Part shown: positions 1 to 9,180 of the stretch, piece by piece | Position numbering within the stretch: the first letter of the stretch is position 1 | Layout of the letters: the number at the start of each line of letters is the position of its first letter | Assembly (NCBI RefSeq): GCF_004295665.1 | Contig: NZ_CP034759.1 | Location: forward strand, 248,001 to 312,000 | Source: Litorilituus sediminis | Lineage (GTDB): Bacteria > Pseudomonadota > Gammaproteobacteria > Enterobacterales > Alteromonadaceae | DNA: 64,000 nucleotides | Direction of reading: 5' to 3' | Notes under the pieces: generated by a model | What the model saw: the letters and a program-made list of their open reading frames with translations, nothing else | What the model was told of the DNA's origin: nothing | Database searches by the model: none | Position numbers and translations under genes: made by a program

Positions 1-741
1 AAGCATCAAGTCAATATTGATATTAAACCAAGTGTTTATGTGGCGAAGAATCAGTCATACTATGCCATTGTCGTTAAAAATCCATTTCACGCACCGATAG
101 AAATTGAGTTGCTGGGCGATAGCATACCAAATAATGAACGACATCATGTCGTTAAAGCACAGGCGACTACTGTTGTTGTGCCGAAATTAACTCATCATCC
201 TGCTTTTAGTTACCGTTGGTTACAGGGCGATCCTAAAGCAAAACATGATGACAGTTTATATAAGTTTCCCTCATCATCAGGGAGAGAGTTTTTGATAACT
301 CAGTCATTTAATGGTCGTTTCTCTCACTCAAAACAGCCAAATCAATATGCAGTTGATATTGCTATGCCAGTGGGTACATCAATAAATGCCGCACGAGCGG
401 GTATCGTTGTAGGTGTTAAAGATGATTATCATATGAGTGGTAAAAGTCAGTATTTCCTAGATAAAGCAAACTACGTACAAGTACTACATAATGATGGCAC
501 ATTTGCCGTGTATGCGCATTTATTACAAGATACCGCTGTTGTGAATGTTGGCGATAGAGTAAGCGTAGGTGATAAGTTAGGGCGCTCTGGCTCTTCAGGT
601 TATTCTACCGGGCCGCACTTGCACTTTGTTATTCGAAAAAATGCGGGTTTTAAGTTTACTTCAGTGCCTTTTGCCTTTTTAGGTCAAGATGAGCAAGCTG
701 TTACCCCTAAGCGTGGCATGGTGTTTGGTAAACAAGGCTGA
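1..741 (+). CDS. M23 family metallopeptidase (5' end outside the window)
   Basis: The reading frame is open from base 1, so the true start lies upstream; a GTG at 40 is internal. The visible part ends with a LytM/M23 peptidase domain. Zinc ligands can be placed: His in FSHSKQ and Asp in YAVDIAMP (about residues 109 and 119 of the visible product), and the closing HxH in GPHLHF. M23 enzymes cut peptide cross-links in peptidoglycan and act in the periplasm or outside. The upstream part looks like a beta-rich domain with no motif I recognise. A signal peptide cannot be judged because the N-terminus is missing. The gene converges on fhs across a shared terminator. The family call is firm; substrate and localisation are inferred. 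Confidence 0.85.
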   Translation, partial: KHQVNIDIKPSVYVAKNQSYYAIVVKNPFHAPIEIELLGDSIPNNERHHVVKAQATTVVVPKLTHHPAFSYRWLQGDPKAKHDDSLYKFPSSSGREFLITQSFNGRFSHSKQPNQYAVDIAMPVGTSINAARAGIVVGVKDDYHMSGKSQYFLDKANYVQVLHNDGTFAVYAHLLQDTAVVNVGDRVSVGDKLGRSGSSGYSTGPHLHFVIRKNAGFKFTSVPFAFLGQDEQAVTPKRGMVFGKQG

Positions 742-756
742 TATAAGCGCCCATAA

Positions 757-793
757 AAAAGCCTACATAAGGGTTATGGTTATGTAGGCTTTA
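757..793. terminator. Bidirectional terminator between M23 gene and fhs
   Basis: A 13-bp perfect stem (AAAGCCTACATAA at 758-770 with TTATGTAGGCTTT at 780-792) has a 9-nt loop. A-rich sequence on the left and T-rich sequence on the right let it serve both converging genes. Confidence 0.8.
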
Positions 794-828
794 ATAGCAA
801 ATTAGGCAGAAAATTAGGCTGTTAGCCT

Positions 829-2493
829 TTATTCTAGACCTTCAATTACACCACTTGGTAATAATTTTATGTCATTGGCAGCTGGTTTTTTCGGTAAACC
901 AGGCATACGCATAATATTACCAGTTAATACCACTAAGAAACCGGCACCTTCGTTAATTTGAATTGAACTTACCGTTACTTCAAAGTCACGTGGGCGACCG
1001 TGTAGCGTTGGGTCATCAGATAAAGAGCTAGGCGCCTTGGCAATACAAATAGGTAAATGTGTTAATCCTAATTGTTCAACATGTTTAAGATCTTTTTCTG
1101 CTTGTTTTGAGAAAGCAACATCGGTTGCACCGTACATTTTACGGCTTACGCGACGTACCTTTTCAACAACGGTTAAGTCTAAATCATAAAGCGGTTGATA
1201 AGGCTTACTTTTCTCTACTGATGCCATTACTGCTTTCGCTAGCTCTATAGCACCTTTACCACCATCGGCGTGGTGTGTTGTTTCAGCAAATGATACGCCG
1301 TGCTCTTCACAGCGTGCTTTAATCAGCGCAATTTCAGCATCGGTGTCAGTAGCAAAACGGTTAAGGGCAACCACAGGGTGCTTGTTGAAAAGCTCAACGC
1401 TTTCAATGTGCTTATCTAGGTTCTCTAAACCTTTCGCTACTGCGCTTAAATCTTCATCGACTAAATCAGACTTATCTTTACCACCGTGCATTTTCAGCGC
1501 ACGTACTGTTGTAACAAGTACTACCGCATCAGGGTCTAAATCGGCAATACGACACTTAATGTCGAAGAACTTTTCTGCACCTAAATCAAAACCAAAACCT
1601 GCTTCGGTGATTGCCCAATCAGCATGATGCATGGCCATTCTTGTGGCGATAACACTGTTACAACCATGAGCGATGTTGGCAAAAGGTCCGCCGTGTACAA
1701 AGGTTGGTGTACCTTCGAAGCTTTGTACTAGGTTAGGTTGCAGTGCATCACGAAGTAGTGCCATCATAGCACCGGTAATATTTAAATCTTTGGCATGAAC
1801 AGGCTCACCTTCATAGGTGTAACCAATTAAGGTTCTATCTAAACGAATTTTTAAATCAGCAGCGTTATTGGCTAAACAAAGCATCGCCATCACTTCAGAG
1901 GCTGCGGTAATGTCAAAGCCGCCTTCACGAGGAATACCTTGCATTTTACCGCCTAAGCCTAAAACAATGTTACGTAAGCTGCGATCATTCATATCCATTA
2001 CACGACGCCAAACAATTTGGCGAGGGTCAATACTTAAGGCATTACCTTGGTAAATGTGGTTATCAATAGCTGCAGAAAGTAAATTATTGGCGCTGGTAAT
2101 CGCGTGGAAATCGCCAGTGAAGTGTAAGTTTATTTTATCACCCGGCATGATTTGGCTGTAGCCGCCGCCAGTTGCCCCACCTTTCATACCTAAACATGGG
2201 CCTAAAGATGGCTCTCGCAAGGCTAAACAAACGGATTCATTTAACTGAGTAAATGCTTGACCTAGGCCAATGGTTGTTGTGGTTTTACCTTCACCTGAAG
2301 GTGTTGGTGTTGTTGCAGAAACTAAAATTAATTTGCCTTGCTTTTGACTAGGCTGACTAAGCGCATCAAGGTCAATTTTGGCAACATCACGCCCATAAGG
2401 GTGAACATGTTCTGTTGCAATACCTAATTTATCGCTGATTTCATTAATTGCTTTTGGCGTAAATTGCTGAGCGATTTCTACATCAGTTGCCAT
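829..2493 (-). CDS. fhs: Formate--tetrahydrofolate ligase
   Basis: FTHFS makes 10-formyl-THF from formate, THF and ATP in the cytosol, feeding one-carbon metabolism. The 554-residue length is normal for the family. The ATP-binding loop TPTPSGEGKT is at about residues 62-71, followed by family blocks such as REPSLGPCLGMKGGATGGG. The ATG at 2493 follows a good ribosome binding site (AGAAGGA on the minus strand). The leader has a near-perfect inverted repeat (ACCAAGGTAA/TTACTTTGGT, 2527-2551) of unknown meaning. The gene is divergent from the formate dehydrogenase operon, so the locus can oxidise formate or assimilate it. The assignment is secure. Confidence 0.97.
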   Translation of the reverse strand: MATDVEIAQQFTPKAINEISDKLGIATEHVHPYGRDVAKIDLDALSQPSQKQGKLILVSATTPTPSGEGKTTTTIGLGQAFTQLNESVCLALREPSLGPCLGMKGGATGGGYSQIMPGDKINLHFTGDFHAITSANNLLSAAIDNHIYQGNALSIDPRQIVWRRVMDMNDRSLRNIVLGLGGKMQGIPREGGFDITAASEVMAMLCLANNAADLKIRLDRTLIGYTYEGEPVHAKDLNITGAMMALLRDALQPNLVQSFEGTPTFVHGGPFANIAHGCNSVIATRMAMHHADWAITEAGFGFDLGAEKFFDIKCRIADLDPDAVVLVTTVRALKMHGGKDKSDLVDEDLSAVAKGLENLDKHIESVELFNKHPVVALNRFATDTDAEIALIKARCEEHGVSFAETTHHADGGKGAIELAKAVMASVEKSKPYQPLYDLDLTVVEKVRRVSRKMYGATDVAFSKQAEKDLKHVEQLGLTHLPICIAKAPSSLSDDPTLHGRPRDFEVTVSSIQINEGAGFLVVLTGNIMRMPGLPKKPAANDIKLLPSGVIEGLE

Positions 2494-2567
2494 AAAATTT
2501 TCCTTCTTATATCTGTTATAAGTGTCACCAAGGTAAGTTAATTACTTTGGTTTTAAGTGCGTTAATT

Positions 2568-2833
2568 AGAGCGTGTTGATCTTTGCAGTATGTTTTTGCA
2601 GCTGTCTATTGAGGATTTATACAAGGCAGAGCCTATGAAATGTGGTTATTCCACATAAATAGGCGATAACGCAGTAAAAATGCTCAATAGCCGCTGTCTT
2701 GCAGATTCGTTTAAACGCAATTTACTCTTTGTTGTCACGATTTTATATAGAATAACTATACAGCAATCGAGACGCCGCGATTAAATTGCGTTTAATTCGA
2801 ACAAAATTTATACCTCAAAGAGCAACACGCTCT
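2568..2833. repeat. MITE-like element with 18-bp terminal inverted repeats
   Basis: The ends AGAGCGTGTTGATCTTTG (2568) and CAAAGAGCAACACGCTCT (ending 2833) are inverted repeats with one mismatch. An inner inverted repeat (AAACGCAATTTA, 2713-2724; TAAATTGCGTTT, 2782-2793) adds secondary structure. There is no coding sequence. The structure suggests a non-autonomous palindromic element; no second copy was found in this window. Confidence 0.6.
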
Positions 2834-2978
2834 TATATCTAAATAAGGAATTATAATAATCACTATTCATGTGCTTTATGATAATTTGGCGCATAGACTA
2901 GCTCGAATTACAGATAAAAAGTTTGATTTGCAACAAAAGGTATACAATCTTTCTGCTAATTCCGTATTTGCATAGGCA

Positions 2979-3242
2979 ATACCAAGTGAAATAATTATTT
3001 GAACAATTCAGAGCTGTGTCAGGGTGGTGAGAATAAAGCAAATTTATGCCGCTGTAGTCATTCTCCAGCCAAGAAATTTGTGAAATTATCATCTTCCTGG
3101 CAAGCTCCCTAGGGCGAGTTTAAAAGGCTCATATACTGCGTTATTGATTTTGACAAGGGAATAACCATTCTCTGCAATCAATGCCTTGTCTATAAGCCTT
3201 TTAATTCTCGCTGAACGATCAAATAGTTAATTCAATTGGTAT
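2979..3242. repeat. MITE-like repeat, family A, copy 1
   Basis: The 264-bp element begins ATACCAAGTGAAATAA and ends in AATTGGTAT. Its reverse complement matches 32205-32471 over the full length. The best conserved blocks are GGGCGAGTTTAAAAGGCT, CAAGGGAATAACCATTCT and GCCTTTTAATTCTCGCTGA. It is non-coding and lies between fhs and fdhD, ending 76 bp before fdhD, so it may affect the operon promoter. Together with the 2568-2833 element it fills most of this long intergenic gap; the 145 bp between them show nothing recognisable. Confidence 0.75.
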
Positions 3243-3318
3243 AAATCTGCTTTCCGTTTTTAAAGTTAAACGTTAGACTTTAATGACATAAAGCAAAAAT
3301 AGTATATATGAACTTTGT

Positions 3319-4194
3319 ATGGAAAATAGCCTTAACTCAACATCATCAAGTAAAAAAGTGAATAAAGTACACTATGCTTTTGCTGATGGTGCATCGAGTA
3401 AAAGACAAGTAGCTAGTGACAAAGTGATTGTAGAGCAGCCTTTGCAAATTAAACTGTTATGGCAGCAAGCTAATGTACTTGAGACTAAGGTTTTCGCTAT
3501 TACTATGCGCACGCCCGGTGACGACAAGTTATTGATTATGGGCTTGTTATTTAGTGAAGGCATTATAGCAAGCAAAACCGATATTGCTGTTATTGAAGTA
3601 GAGCATGAGCCTAACCAAACAGAGCCAAATTTATGGTGTGTGCAACTCGCTCAAGGCGTTGTACCAAAATTGGCAAGCCTTGAACAATATCAAATGACCT
3701 ACTCAAGTTGCGGTTTATGCGGTACTACTTCTATCAAAAATTTAGAGCTGAAAAATCCGAAACTCCCTCTGTTAGTAGGTGAATTTATTTCGGTAAATGA
3801 AATTTATTCATTGGCTAATAGTATGCGGGCAAATCAGCAGTTATTCGAGCTAACGGGTGGTGTGCATGGCGCGGCGTTATTTGATCAAAGCGGAAAGCTG
3901 CAATGGCTTAATGAAGATATTGGCCGCCATAACGCCGTAGATAAAGTTATTGGTCAGCTATTAGTAGAAAATGAGCAAAGGGTAAATAAATTATTCATTC
4001 TGCTTGTAAGTGGCCGTATTAGTTTTGAAATTGTACAAAAGACTTTAATGGCTGGCGTTAGCGTATTAGTGGGTGTTGGCGCACCTTCTGATTTAGCTAT
4101 TCAAGCGGCTAAACGTTTTGATCTCACCTTAATTGGTTTTGCCAATGAACACTCTTTTAATGTTTATCACGGTGATTGGCGCTTATTGAGTTAA
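3319..4194 (+). CDS. fdhD: Formate dehydrogenase accessory sulfurtransferase FdhD
   Basis: FdhD passes sulfur to the bis-MGD cofactor of formate dehydrogenase, which the enzyme needs for activity. The Cys pair is seen as SSCGLCGTTS (Cys131 and Cys134), equivalent to the CxxC loop of the E. coli protein. Other family features are LTGGVHGAALF, NEDIGRHNAVDKVIG and a C-terminal ANEHSFNVY. At 291 residues the length is normal. The ATG at 3319 has only a weak ribosome binding site; an upstream ATG at 3308 is out of frame. It is the first gene of the operon with both dehydrogenase subunits, which fits its role as their activator. Confidence 0.95.
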   Translation: MENSLNSTSSSKKVNKVHYAFADGASSKRQVASDKVIVEQPLQIKLLWQQANVLETKVFAITMRTPGDDKLLIMGLLFSEGIIASKTDIAVIEVEHEPNQTEPNLWCVQLAQGVVPKLASLEQYQMTYSSCGLCGTTSIKNLELKNPKLPLLVGEFISVNEIYSLANSMRANQQLFELTGGVHGAALFDQSGKLQWLNEDIGRHNAVDKVIGQLLVENEQRVNKLFILLVSGRISFEIVQKTLMAGVSVLVGVGAPSDLAIQAAKRFDLTLIGFANEHSFNVYHGDWRLLS

Positions 4195-4273
4195 CCATCA
4201 TTATTATAAAAGCAGAGCTTGTTTGTCCCTGTCCTGGATTGTAAACGAGCTTACAAAGACAGAGAGAGCAACT

Positions 4274-5959
4274 ATGTCGAAAAATTTATCTCAGCTGGCT
4301 CGCAGAAAATCTGTAGAGCATACCTTGTTTCAAGAGCTTGTCCTTAGTGAGCAAGAGCAAACACCGCAAGGTAAAGCAAAGCTTGCCAAAGCATTTTTAG
4401 TGGGTGAAGCTATCGTGCAAGGTACGGCCAGTTTTTATGACTTTATTGAAGGGGATAATGCCAATAAGCAGGCGTATGTGTGTAATGGCTCTTCCTGTTT
4501 ATGTGCGGGTAGTCAAGATAAGGTAGTCGATAAACTGTCTGAACACTTTGGTAAAGGGAATGTTGGTCACGTTACTTGTTTAGGACGTTGTGCGCAAAAT
4601 AGTGCCTTTCAAATTCAAGGCAATAACTTCTCAGCAGATGATATAGATAATTTAGCTAGTATTGCGAAAGACCCTAAAACCCAATCAAAAGAACATTATC
4701 ATGTTGCTTGTACTCTAGATGAACCTATTTTAACCGCTGAAATAGATAATGTTGCTAAGTATTATCAGTTATTTACAGAGCTAGTAAATAACTACAGTGT
4801 TGATCAGCTATTAACTAAAGTCAGTGATTCAGGGCTTCGCGGCCGAGGCGGTGCAGGTTTTCCTACCGGTTTTAAATGGCGCTCGTGTTTAGAAGCTCAA
4901 GGTGGTGAAAAATACATTGTTTGTAATGCCGATGAAGGTGATGCTGGCGCTTTCAGTGATAGATATTTATTAGAACAGCGTCCACATGCGGTTTTATTTG
5001 GCATGCTAATGGCGGGCTATTTATCAGGTGCGCAAACCGGCATTTTATATATTCGAGATGAGTACCCAGATGCCATTGTTAATACAGAAAAAGCCATTAA
5101 TGAATTTGTTGCCTTAGCTTTACCTATGCCAAATAACTGGCAATTTAGATTCAAAATTATTCGTGGTGCTGGCGCCTATATTTGCGGTGAAGAAACAGCA
5201 CTACTGCGCTCTATTGAAGGGCAGCGCCCAGTTGTCTCGGTAAGGCCGCCATTTCCTACGCAAAGCGGTTTGTTTGGCTGTCCAACGGTTGTCAATAATG
5301 TTGAAACTTTCGGTTCAATTCATTTTATTTTAGATACAGAACATACTGGAGAGCAAAGCTGTGGGGCGAAGAAGTATTTAGCGCTTGGTAATGGAAAATC
5401 AACTGGCTCTAAGCTGATTTCACTTGACTCTGCTTTTGTTAAACCTGGCATATATGAAGTCGCCATGGGTACACCTTTAGCTGAGGTTATCGCTTTAGCT
5501 GGCGGCTTTAGTAAAAGTATTAAAGCACTCCATATAGGCGGGCCTTTAGGTGGTGTGGTACCTGTAAGTAAAATAGATGAACTTAGCGTTGATTTTGAAT
5601 CGTTTGCCGAAGCTGGCTTTTTACTTGGTCATGCCAGTGTTATTGGTATTCCAACAGAATTTTCCATGATTGACTATATGGCGCATTTATTTGAATTTAC
5701 TGCGGCAGAATCATGCGGTAAATGTTACCCGTGTCAAATTGGCTCTACCCGTGGGCAAGAAATGGTAGAAAATGCCATATCAGGTAAGCAAGCGATTGAT
5801 GAGACGCTGTTAAATGACTTGCTTGAAACCATGCAACTTGGCTCATTATGCGCATTAGGTGGCGGTGTACCTTTACCTATACAAAATATTTTGCAGTATT
5901 TCTCAGCAGAAATATCACCTTTTCTTAATAGCAGCAATACTAAAGTACAGGAGGCCTAA
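4274..5959 (+). CDS. NAD-dependent formate dehydrogenase beta subunit, NuoE-NuoF fusion
   Basis: This subunit carries electrons from the formate-oxidising subunit to NAD+. Its N-terminal part is a thioredoxin-like [2Fe-2S] domain of NuoE type (CNGSSCLC, then VTCLGRCAQNSA). The rest is NuoF-like: FMN/NADH region SGLRGRGGAGFPTGFKW, then CNADEGDAGAFSDR, GAGAYICGEETALL, and a [4Fe-4S] motif ESCGKCYPCQIG with a later GSLCALGG. Such gamma-beta fusions are known from two-subunit soluble dehydrogenases like FDH1 of methylotrophs. The frame also has a TTG at 4223, but the ATG at 4274 follows a purine-rich AGAGAGAG and begins a more typical N-terminus. The alpha subunit follows after 2 bp. Confidence 0.92.
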   Translation: MSKNLSQLARRKSVEHTLFQELVLSEQEQTPQGKAKLAKAFLVGEAIVQGTASFYDFIEGDNANKQAYVCNGSSCLCAGSQDKVVDKLSEHFGKGNVGHVTCLGRCAQNSAFQIQGNNFSADDIDNLASIAKDPKTQSKEHYHVACTLDEPILTAEIDNVAKYYQLFTELVNNYSVDQLLTKVSDSGLRGRGGAGFPTGFKWRSCLEAQGGEKYIVCNADEGDAGAFSDRYLLEQRPHAVLFGMLMAGYLSGAQTGILYIRDEYPDAIVNTEKAINEFVALALPMPNNWQFRFKIIRGAGAYICGEETALLRSIEGQRPVVSVRPPFPTQSGLFGCPTVVNNVETFGSIHFILDTEHTGEQSCGAKKYLALGNGKSTGSKLISLDSAFVKPGIYEVAMGTPLAEVIALAGGFSKSIKALHIGGPLGGVVPVSKIDELSVDFESFAEAGFLLGHASVIGIPTEFSMIDYMAHLFEFTAAESCGKCYPCQIGSTRGQEMVENAISGKQAIDETLLNDLLETMQLGSLCALGGGVPLPIQNILQYFSAEISPFLNSSNTKVQEA

Positions 5960-5961
5960 TT

Positions 5962-8745
5962 ATGAGTAATCAAGATATCACCAACAGTAAAACTGCCTTC
6001 TTAAACGGTGTTGCTTATCCGATAGAGCAGGGTGAGTCTATTTTAGCGTTTAGCCGTCGCGTGCAAACTAGCGATAATATTCCAACCTTATGTGATGATT
6101 CACGCTTAGAGCCTTATGGCAGCTGTCGTGTCTGTTCGGTTGATGTAGCACTTACGGCTGATGGACCTAGGCGCGTTATGGCCTCATGTCACACACCGAT
6201 AAGTGATGGCATGCATGTATTTAGTCATTCGCAGCGTATTGAAAAGTTAAGAAAAAATATTGTTGAATTGGTATTAAGTGACTTGCCTGAGCAACAATTG
6301 CCGATAGAGCCAAGTGCGCATACTACCGAATTTGAACAAGTAGTACTTGATACTGGTGTTACTGAGGTGCGTTTTGCCAAAGGTAAGCAAAGTGTTGATA
6401 GCTTGCCTAAAAACAGTGATGGTACAGTTGAGGATAGCTCGCACCCGTATATGCGTATGGATTTAAGCCAATGCATTGATTGTAATCGCTGTGTTCGTGC
6501 TTGTGATGAAATTCAAGGTGAGCAAGTATTAAGTGTTAGCGGTCGTGGTTTTGATGCCCGCATTATCAAAGGGCAAGATGTTAGTTTTGATGAGTCAGAC
6601 TGTGTGTCATGCGGCGCTTGTGCGCAAACTTGTCCAACAGGAGCGATAACTGATGTCTTTAGGCAGCAATTAGCTAAAACAACAATTAATGAAAGCCAAC
6701 CGTTAGATACAGTACGCACAGTATGTTCATATTGTGGGGTAGGTTGTAACTTAGAAGTATCGGTGCAAGATAACAAAATTATCTCCATTCAAGCGCCTAA
6801 AGATGCAGAAGTTAATGCCGGCCATACCTGTTTAAAAGGCCGTTATGCATGGCGTTTTTACAATCATCCAGACAGGCTAACCAGCCCATTGGTGCGCATT
6901 AATGGCGAACTAACCCCAGTTAGTTGGCAGTACGCTTACGACTATTTAGCTAATAAAATGTTGGCGATAAAAGCTGAGCATGGCGCAGATGCCTTAGCTG
7001 GAATTTCATCGGCACGCTGTACCAATGAAGAGAACTACTTACTACAAAAAATGATGCGCGTGGTATTAGGTACTAACAACATTGATTGCTGTGCACGTGT
7101 TTGTCATTCACCAACAGCGTACGGTATGCAGCAAAGCTTTGGTACGGGGGCTGCAACCAACTCTATTGAGGATTTAAAACAAACCGAGTTTATTTTACTT
7201 ATTGGCGCAAACCCAACGGCTGCGCACCCCGTTACTGGTGCTAAAATCAAACAAAAAGCCATGAAGGGTACGCCATTAATTGTTATTGATCCGGTTAAAA
7301 CTGAGCTTGCACGCTTTGCCAATTGGCATATTCAACTGCGTCCGGGTACCAATGTGGCGGTATTGAATATGATGGCGTACTACATCATTAGTGAAAAGGT
7401 ATTTGATACCAGCTTTGTTGAAAATAGAACAGAAGAGTTTGACGCCTATAAAGCAGCCATTTTAGCATTAGATATGGATGAACTAGCTAGTATTGCTGAT
7501 GTAGATAAACACATGGTTAAAGAGGCGGCAATTGCTTACGCTAAAGCCAATAACGCCATGAGTTTTCACGGCTTAGGGGTAACAGAGCACTCGCAGGGCA
7601 GTAGAGCCATTATGTGTATTGCTGATTTGGTTATGCTAACAGGTAATATTGGCAGAAAAGGCGTTGGCATGAACCCACTACGTGGACAAAATAACGTACA
7701 AGGTGCCGCCGATATGGGCTGTCAGCCACATCAAGGCGCGGGTTACTTAGATGTTACTCAAGCTGAAAATATTGAGTACTACCAAAGCCATTATCAAATT
7801 TCCGACAAAGCAAATTGGCCAGTAAATATTGGCTATAAGATTCCTGAAATGTTTAATGCTGCTTTAGCGGGGGAGTTAAAAGCGTTATGGATAATGGGTG
7901 AGGATGTAGTTCAAACAGACCCTAACCAAAAGCACGTGGTTGCCAGTTTATCTAATTTGGAGCTTTTAGTCGTACAAGAAATTTTCTTATCTGAAACGGC
8001 TAAAATGGCTGATGTGGTATTGCCGGGTAGCTCGTTCTTAGAAAAAGACGGTACTTTCACCAATGGTGAACGTCGCGTACAAAAAGTAAATGCTGCCGTG
8101 CCACCCAAGGCAGGTTGTAAAACTGATGGCCAAATTGTTGTTGATATGATGAATGCCCTTGGCTATGCGCAAGCAGACTACAGTGCAGACACCATGTTGG
8201 AGGAGATATCGCAAGTTGTGCCATTTTTTGCGGGCATTACCTGGCAAAATCTTGGTGATAATGGCCTGCAATGGCCCGTAGCAAAAGATGGTACTGATAC
8301 AAAAATTCTACATGCTGATAGTTTTACCCGCGGCTTAGGTAAATTCCATTTTTATGAGTTTGAAGAAAGCCAAGAGGTGCTATCGCACGGTGAAGCGTTT
8401 CCATTTATTTTAACAACCAGTCGAAACCTTGAGCATTATAATGCCGGCACAATGACCCGAAGAACCGCCAATGAGCGCATTGTAAGCGAAGACGTGTTGT
8501 TGATTAATCCTGAAGATGCCAAGCAAAAAGCGATTGAAGATAGATCAAAAGTGCGATTATTTTCTGCTCGCGGTGAAATTGAGTTAACGGCAGAAGTAAG
8601 TGATAAAGTAAATAAAGGTATTTTATTTACCACCTTCCATTTCCCAGAACTAATGATCAACCGCGTTACGGGTGATATTACGGATAAACACACTAAGTGC
8701 CCAGAGTATAAAGTGGTATCTGTTGGTATTGAACCTGTGATTTAA
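5962..8745 (+). CDS. Formate dehydrogenase alpha subunit (Mo/W-bis-MGD, Cys form)
   Basis: This is the catalytic subunit that oxidises formate to CO2. Domains in order: N-terminal [2Fe-2S] ferredoxin (LEPYGSCRVCSVDV), two [4Fe-4S] motifs (CIDCNRCVRACDE; CVSCGACAQTCPTG), the molybdopterin-domain cluster (VCSYCGVGCNLEVSV), then the active-site block CCARVCHSPT. Its Cys381, encoded by TGT, replaces the selenocysteine of enzymes such as E. coli FdhF. No Tat signal is present, so the enzyme is cytosolic. A strong GGAGG precedes the ATG by 8 nt. The 927-residue length fits the soluble NAD-linked type. Whether the metal is Mo or W cannot be told from sequence. Confidence 0.95.
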   Translation: MSNQDITNSKTAFLNGVAYPIEQGESILAFSRRVQTSDNIPTLCDDSRLEPYGSCRVCSVDVALTADGPRRVMASCHTPISDGMHVFSHSQRIEKLRKNIVELVLSDLPEQQLPIEPSAHTTEFEQVVLDTGVTEVRFAKGKQSVDSLPKNSDGTVEDSSHPYMRMDLSQCIDCNRCVRACDEIQGEQVLSVSGRGFDARIIKGQDVSFDESDCVSCGACAQTCPTGAITDVFRQQLAKTTINESQPLDTVRTVCSYCGVGCNLEVSVQDNKIISIQAPKDAEVNAGHTCLKGRYAWRFYNHPDRLTSPLVRINGELTPVSWQYAYDYLANKMLAIKAEHGADALAGISSARCTNEENYLLQKMMRVVLGTNNIDCCARVCHSPTAYGMQQSFGTGAATNSIEDLKQTEFILLIGANPTAAHPVTGAKIKQKAMKGTPLIVIDPVKTELARFANWHIQLRPGTNVAVLNMMAYYIISEKVFDTSFVENRTEEFDAYKAAILALDMDELASIADVDKHMVKEAAIAYAKANNAMSFHGLGVTEHSQGSRAIMCIADLVMLTGNIGRKGVGMNPLRGQNNVQGAADMGCQPHQGAGYLDVTQAENIEYYQSHYQISDKANWPVNIGYKIPEMFNAALAGELKALWIMGEDVVQTDPNQKHVVASLSNLELLVVQEIFLSETAKMADVVLPGSSFLEKDGTFTNGERRVQKVNAAVPPKAGCKTDGQIVVDMMNALGYAQADYSADTMLEEISQVVPFFAGITWQNLGDNGLQWPVAKDGTDTKILHADSFTRGLGKFHFYEFEESQEVLSHGEAFPFILTTSRNLEHYNAGTMTRRTANERIVSEDVLLINPEDAKQKAIEDRSKVRLFSARGEIELTAEVSDKVNKGILFTTFHFPELMINRVTGDITDKHTKCPEYKVVSVGIEPVI

Positions 8746-8785
8746 TCTCAAAGTTAAGGTTTAAGTTTTAAACTTTTATCATAGT

Positions 8786-8829
8786 GCCCTGAGTAATTCT
8801 TAAATGAGATATTACTCAGGGCTTTTTTA
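8786..8829 (+). terminator. Rho-independent terminator of the formate dehydrogenase operon
   Basis: GCCCTGAGTAAT (8786-8797) pairs with ATTACTCAGGGC (8811-8822) and a run of Ts follows. The next 245 bp, up to the promoter candidate at 9076, contain nothing I recognise, including no remnant of an integrase gene. Confidence 0.85.
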
Positions 8830-9019
8830 TGTGTTCTGTTTTATTTAACATAATCCTTCTGTTGTATATCCACCAACAAACATATGACTTAATTAATTTC
8901 TATCTTTTGAGTTCGTATATATTCGCTGAATAAAATAACTAAAATCATTTAAGTCAAATCGTAAATTTGCACTGTGTATTTGTACAGTTTTGGTGCGCAT
9001 TTCTCATTTTGCGTGAAAT

Positions 9020-9180
9020 AAGGAAAAATTCCTCCTTTCACACATCAACCAGTTGAGTGCTTTTATAATAAGTAATTGATTAATATTAAAACTAGGCGTA
9101 TTGTATGTGTTTTAAAAAACATGAAAGCAGGAATAATTCCGTGTTTAAACAAGGAATTTTTCCTTCTAATAAGATGTTAT
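9020..9180 (+). other. attI-like left boundary of the cassette array
   Basis: Cassette 1 joins flanking DNA at AAGATG^TTATG (cut between 9176 and 9177). The same TTATGTTTGAG sequence follows an attC core at 9972/9973, which defines the junction. The left flank therefore takes the place of an attI site. It contains a 14-bp inverted repeat, AAGGAAAAATTCCT (9020-9033) and AGGAATTTTTCCTT (9152-9165), each half itself nearly palindromic. No integrase gene adjoins it. Confidence 0.5.
9076..9104 (+). promoter_or_regulatory. Candidate sigma-70 promoter in front of the cassette array
   Basis: TTGATT (9076-9081) and TATTGT (9099-9104) are separated by 17 bp, each matching 4 of 6 consensus positions. 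It points into the array and ends about 75 bp before the first cassette, where an integron Pc promoter would be expected. It is only a pattern match in AT-rich DNA. Confidence 0.35.

Noticed and set aside
7084..7105. Selenocysteine in the formate dehydrogenase active site
   Set aside because: The codon at residue 381 is TGT (Cys), so no recoding is needed.
8830..9176. A relict integrase gene between the fdh terminator and the array
   Set aside because: No reading frame or tyrosine-recombinase motif was found on either strand; the region is AT-rich non-coding DNA.
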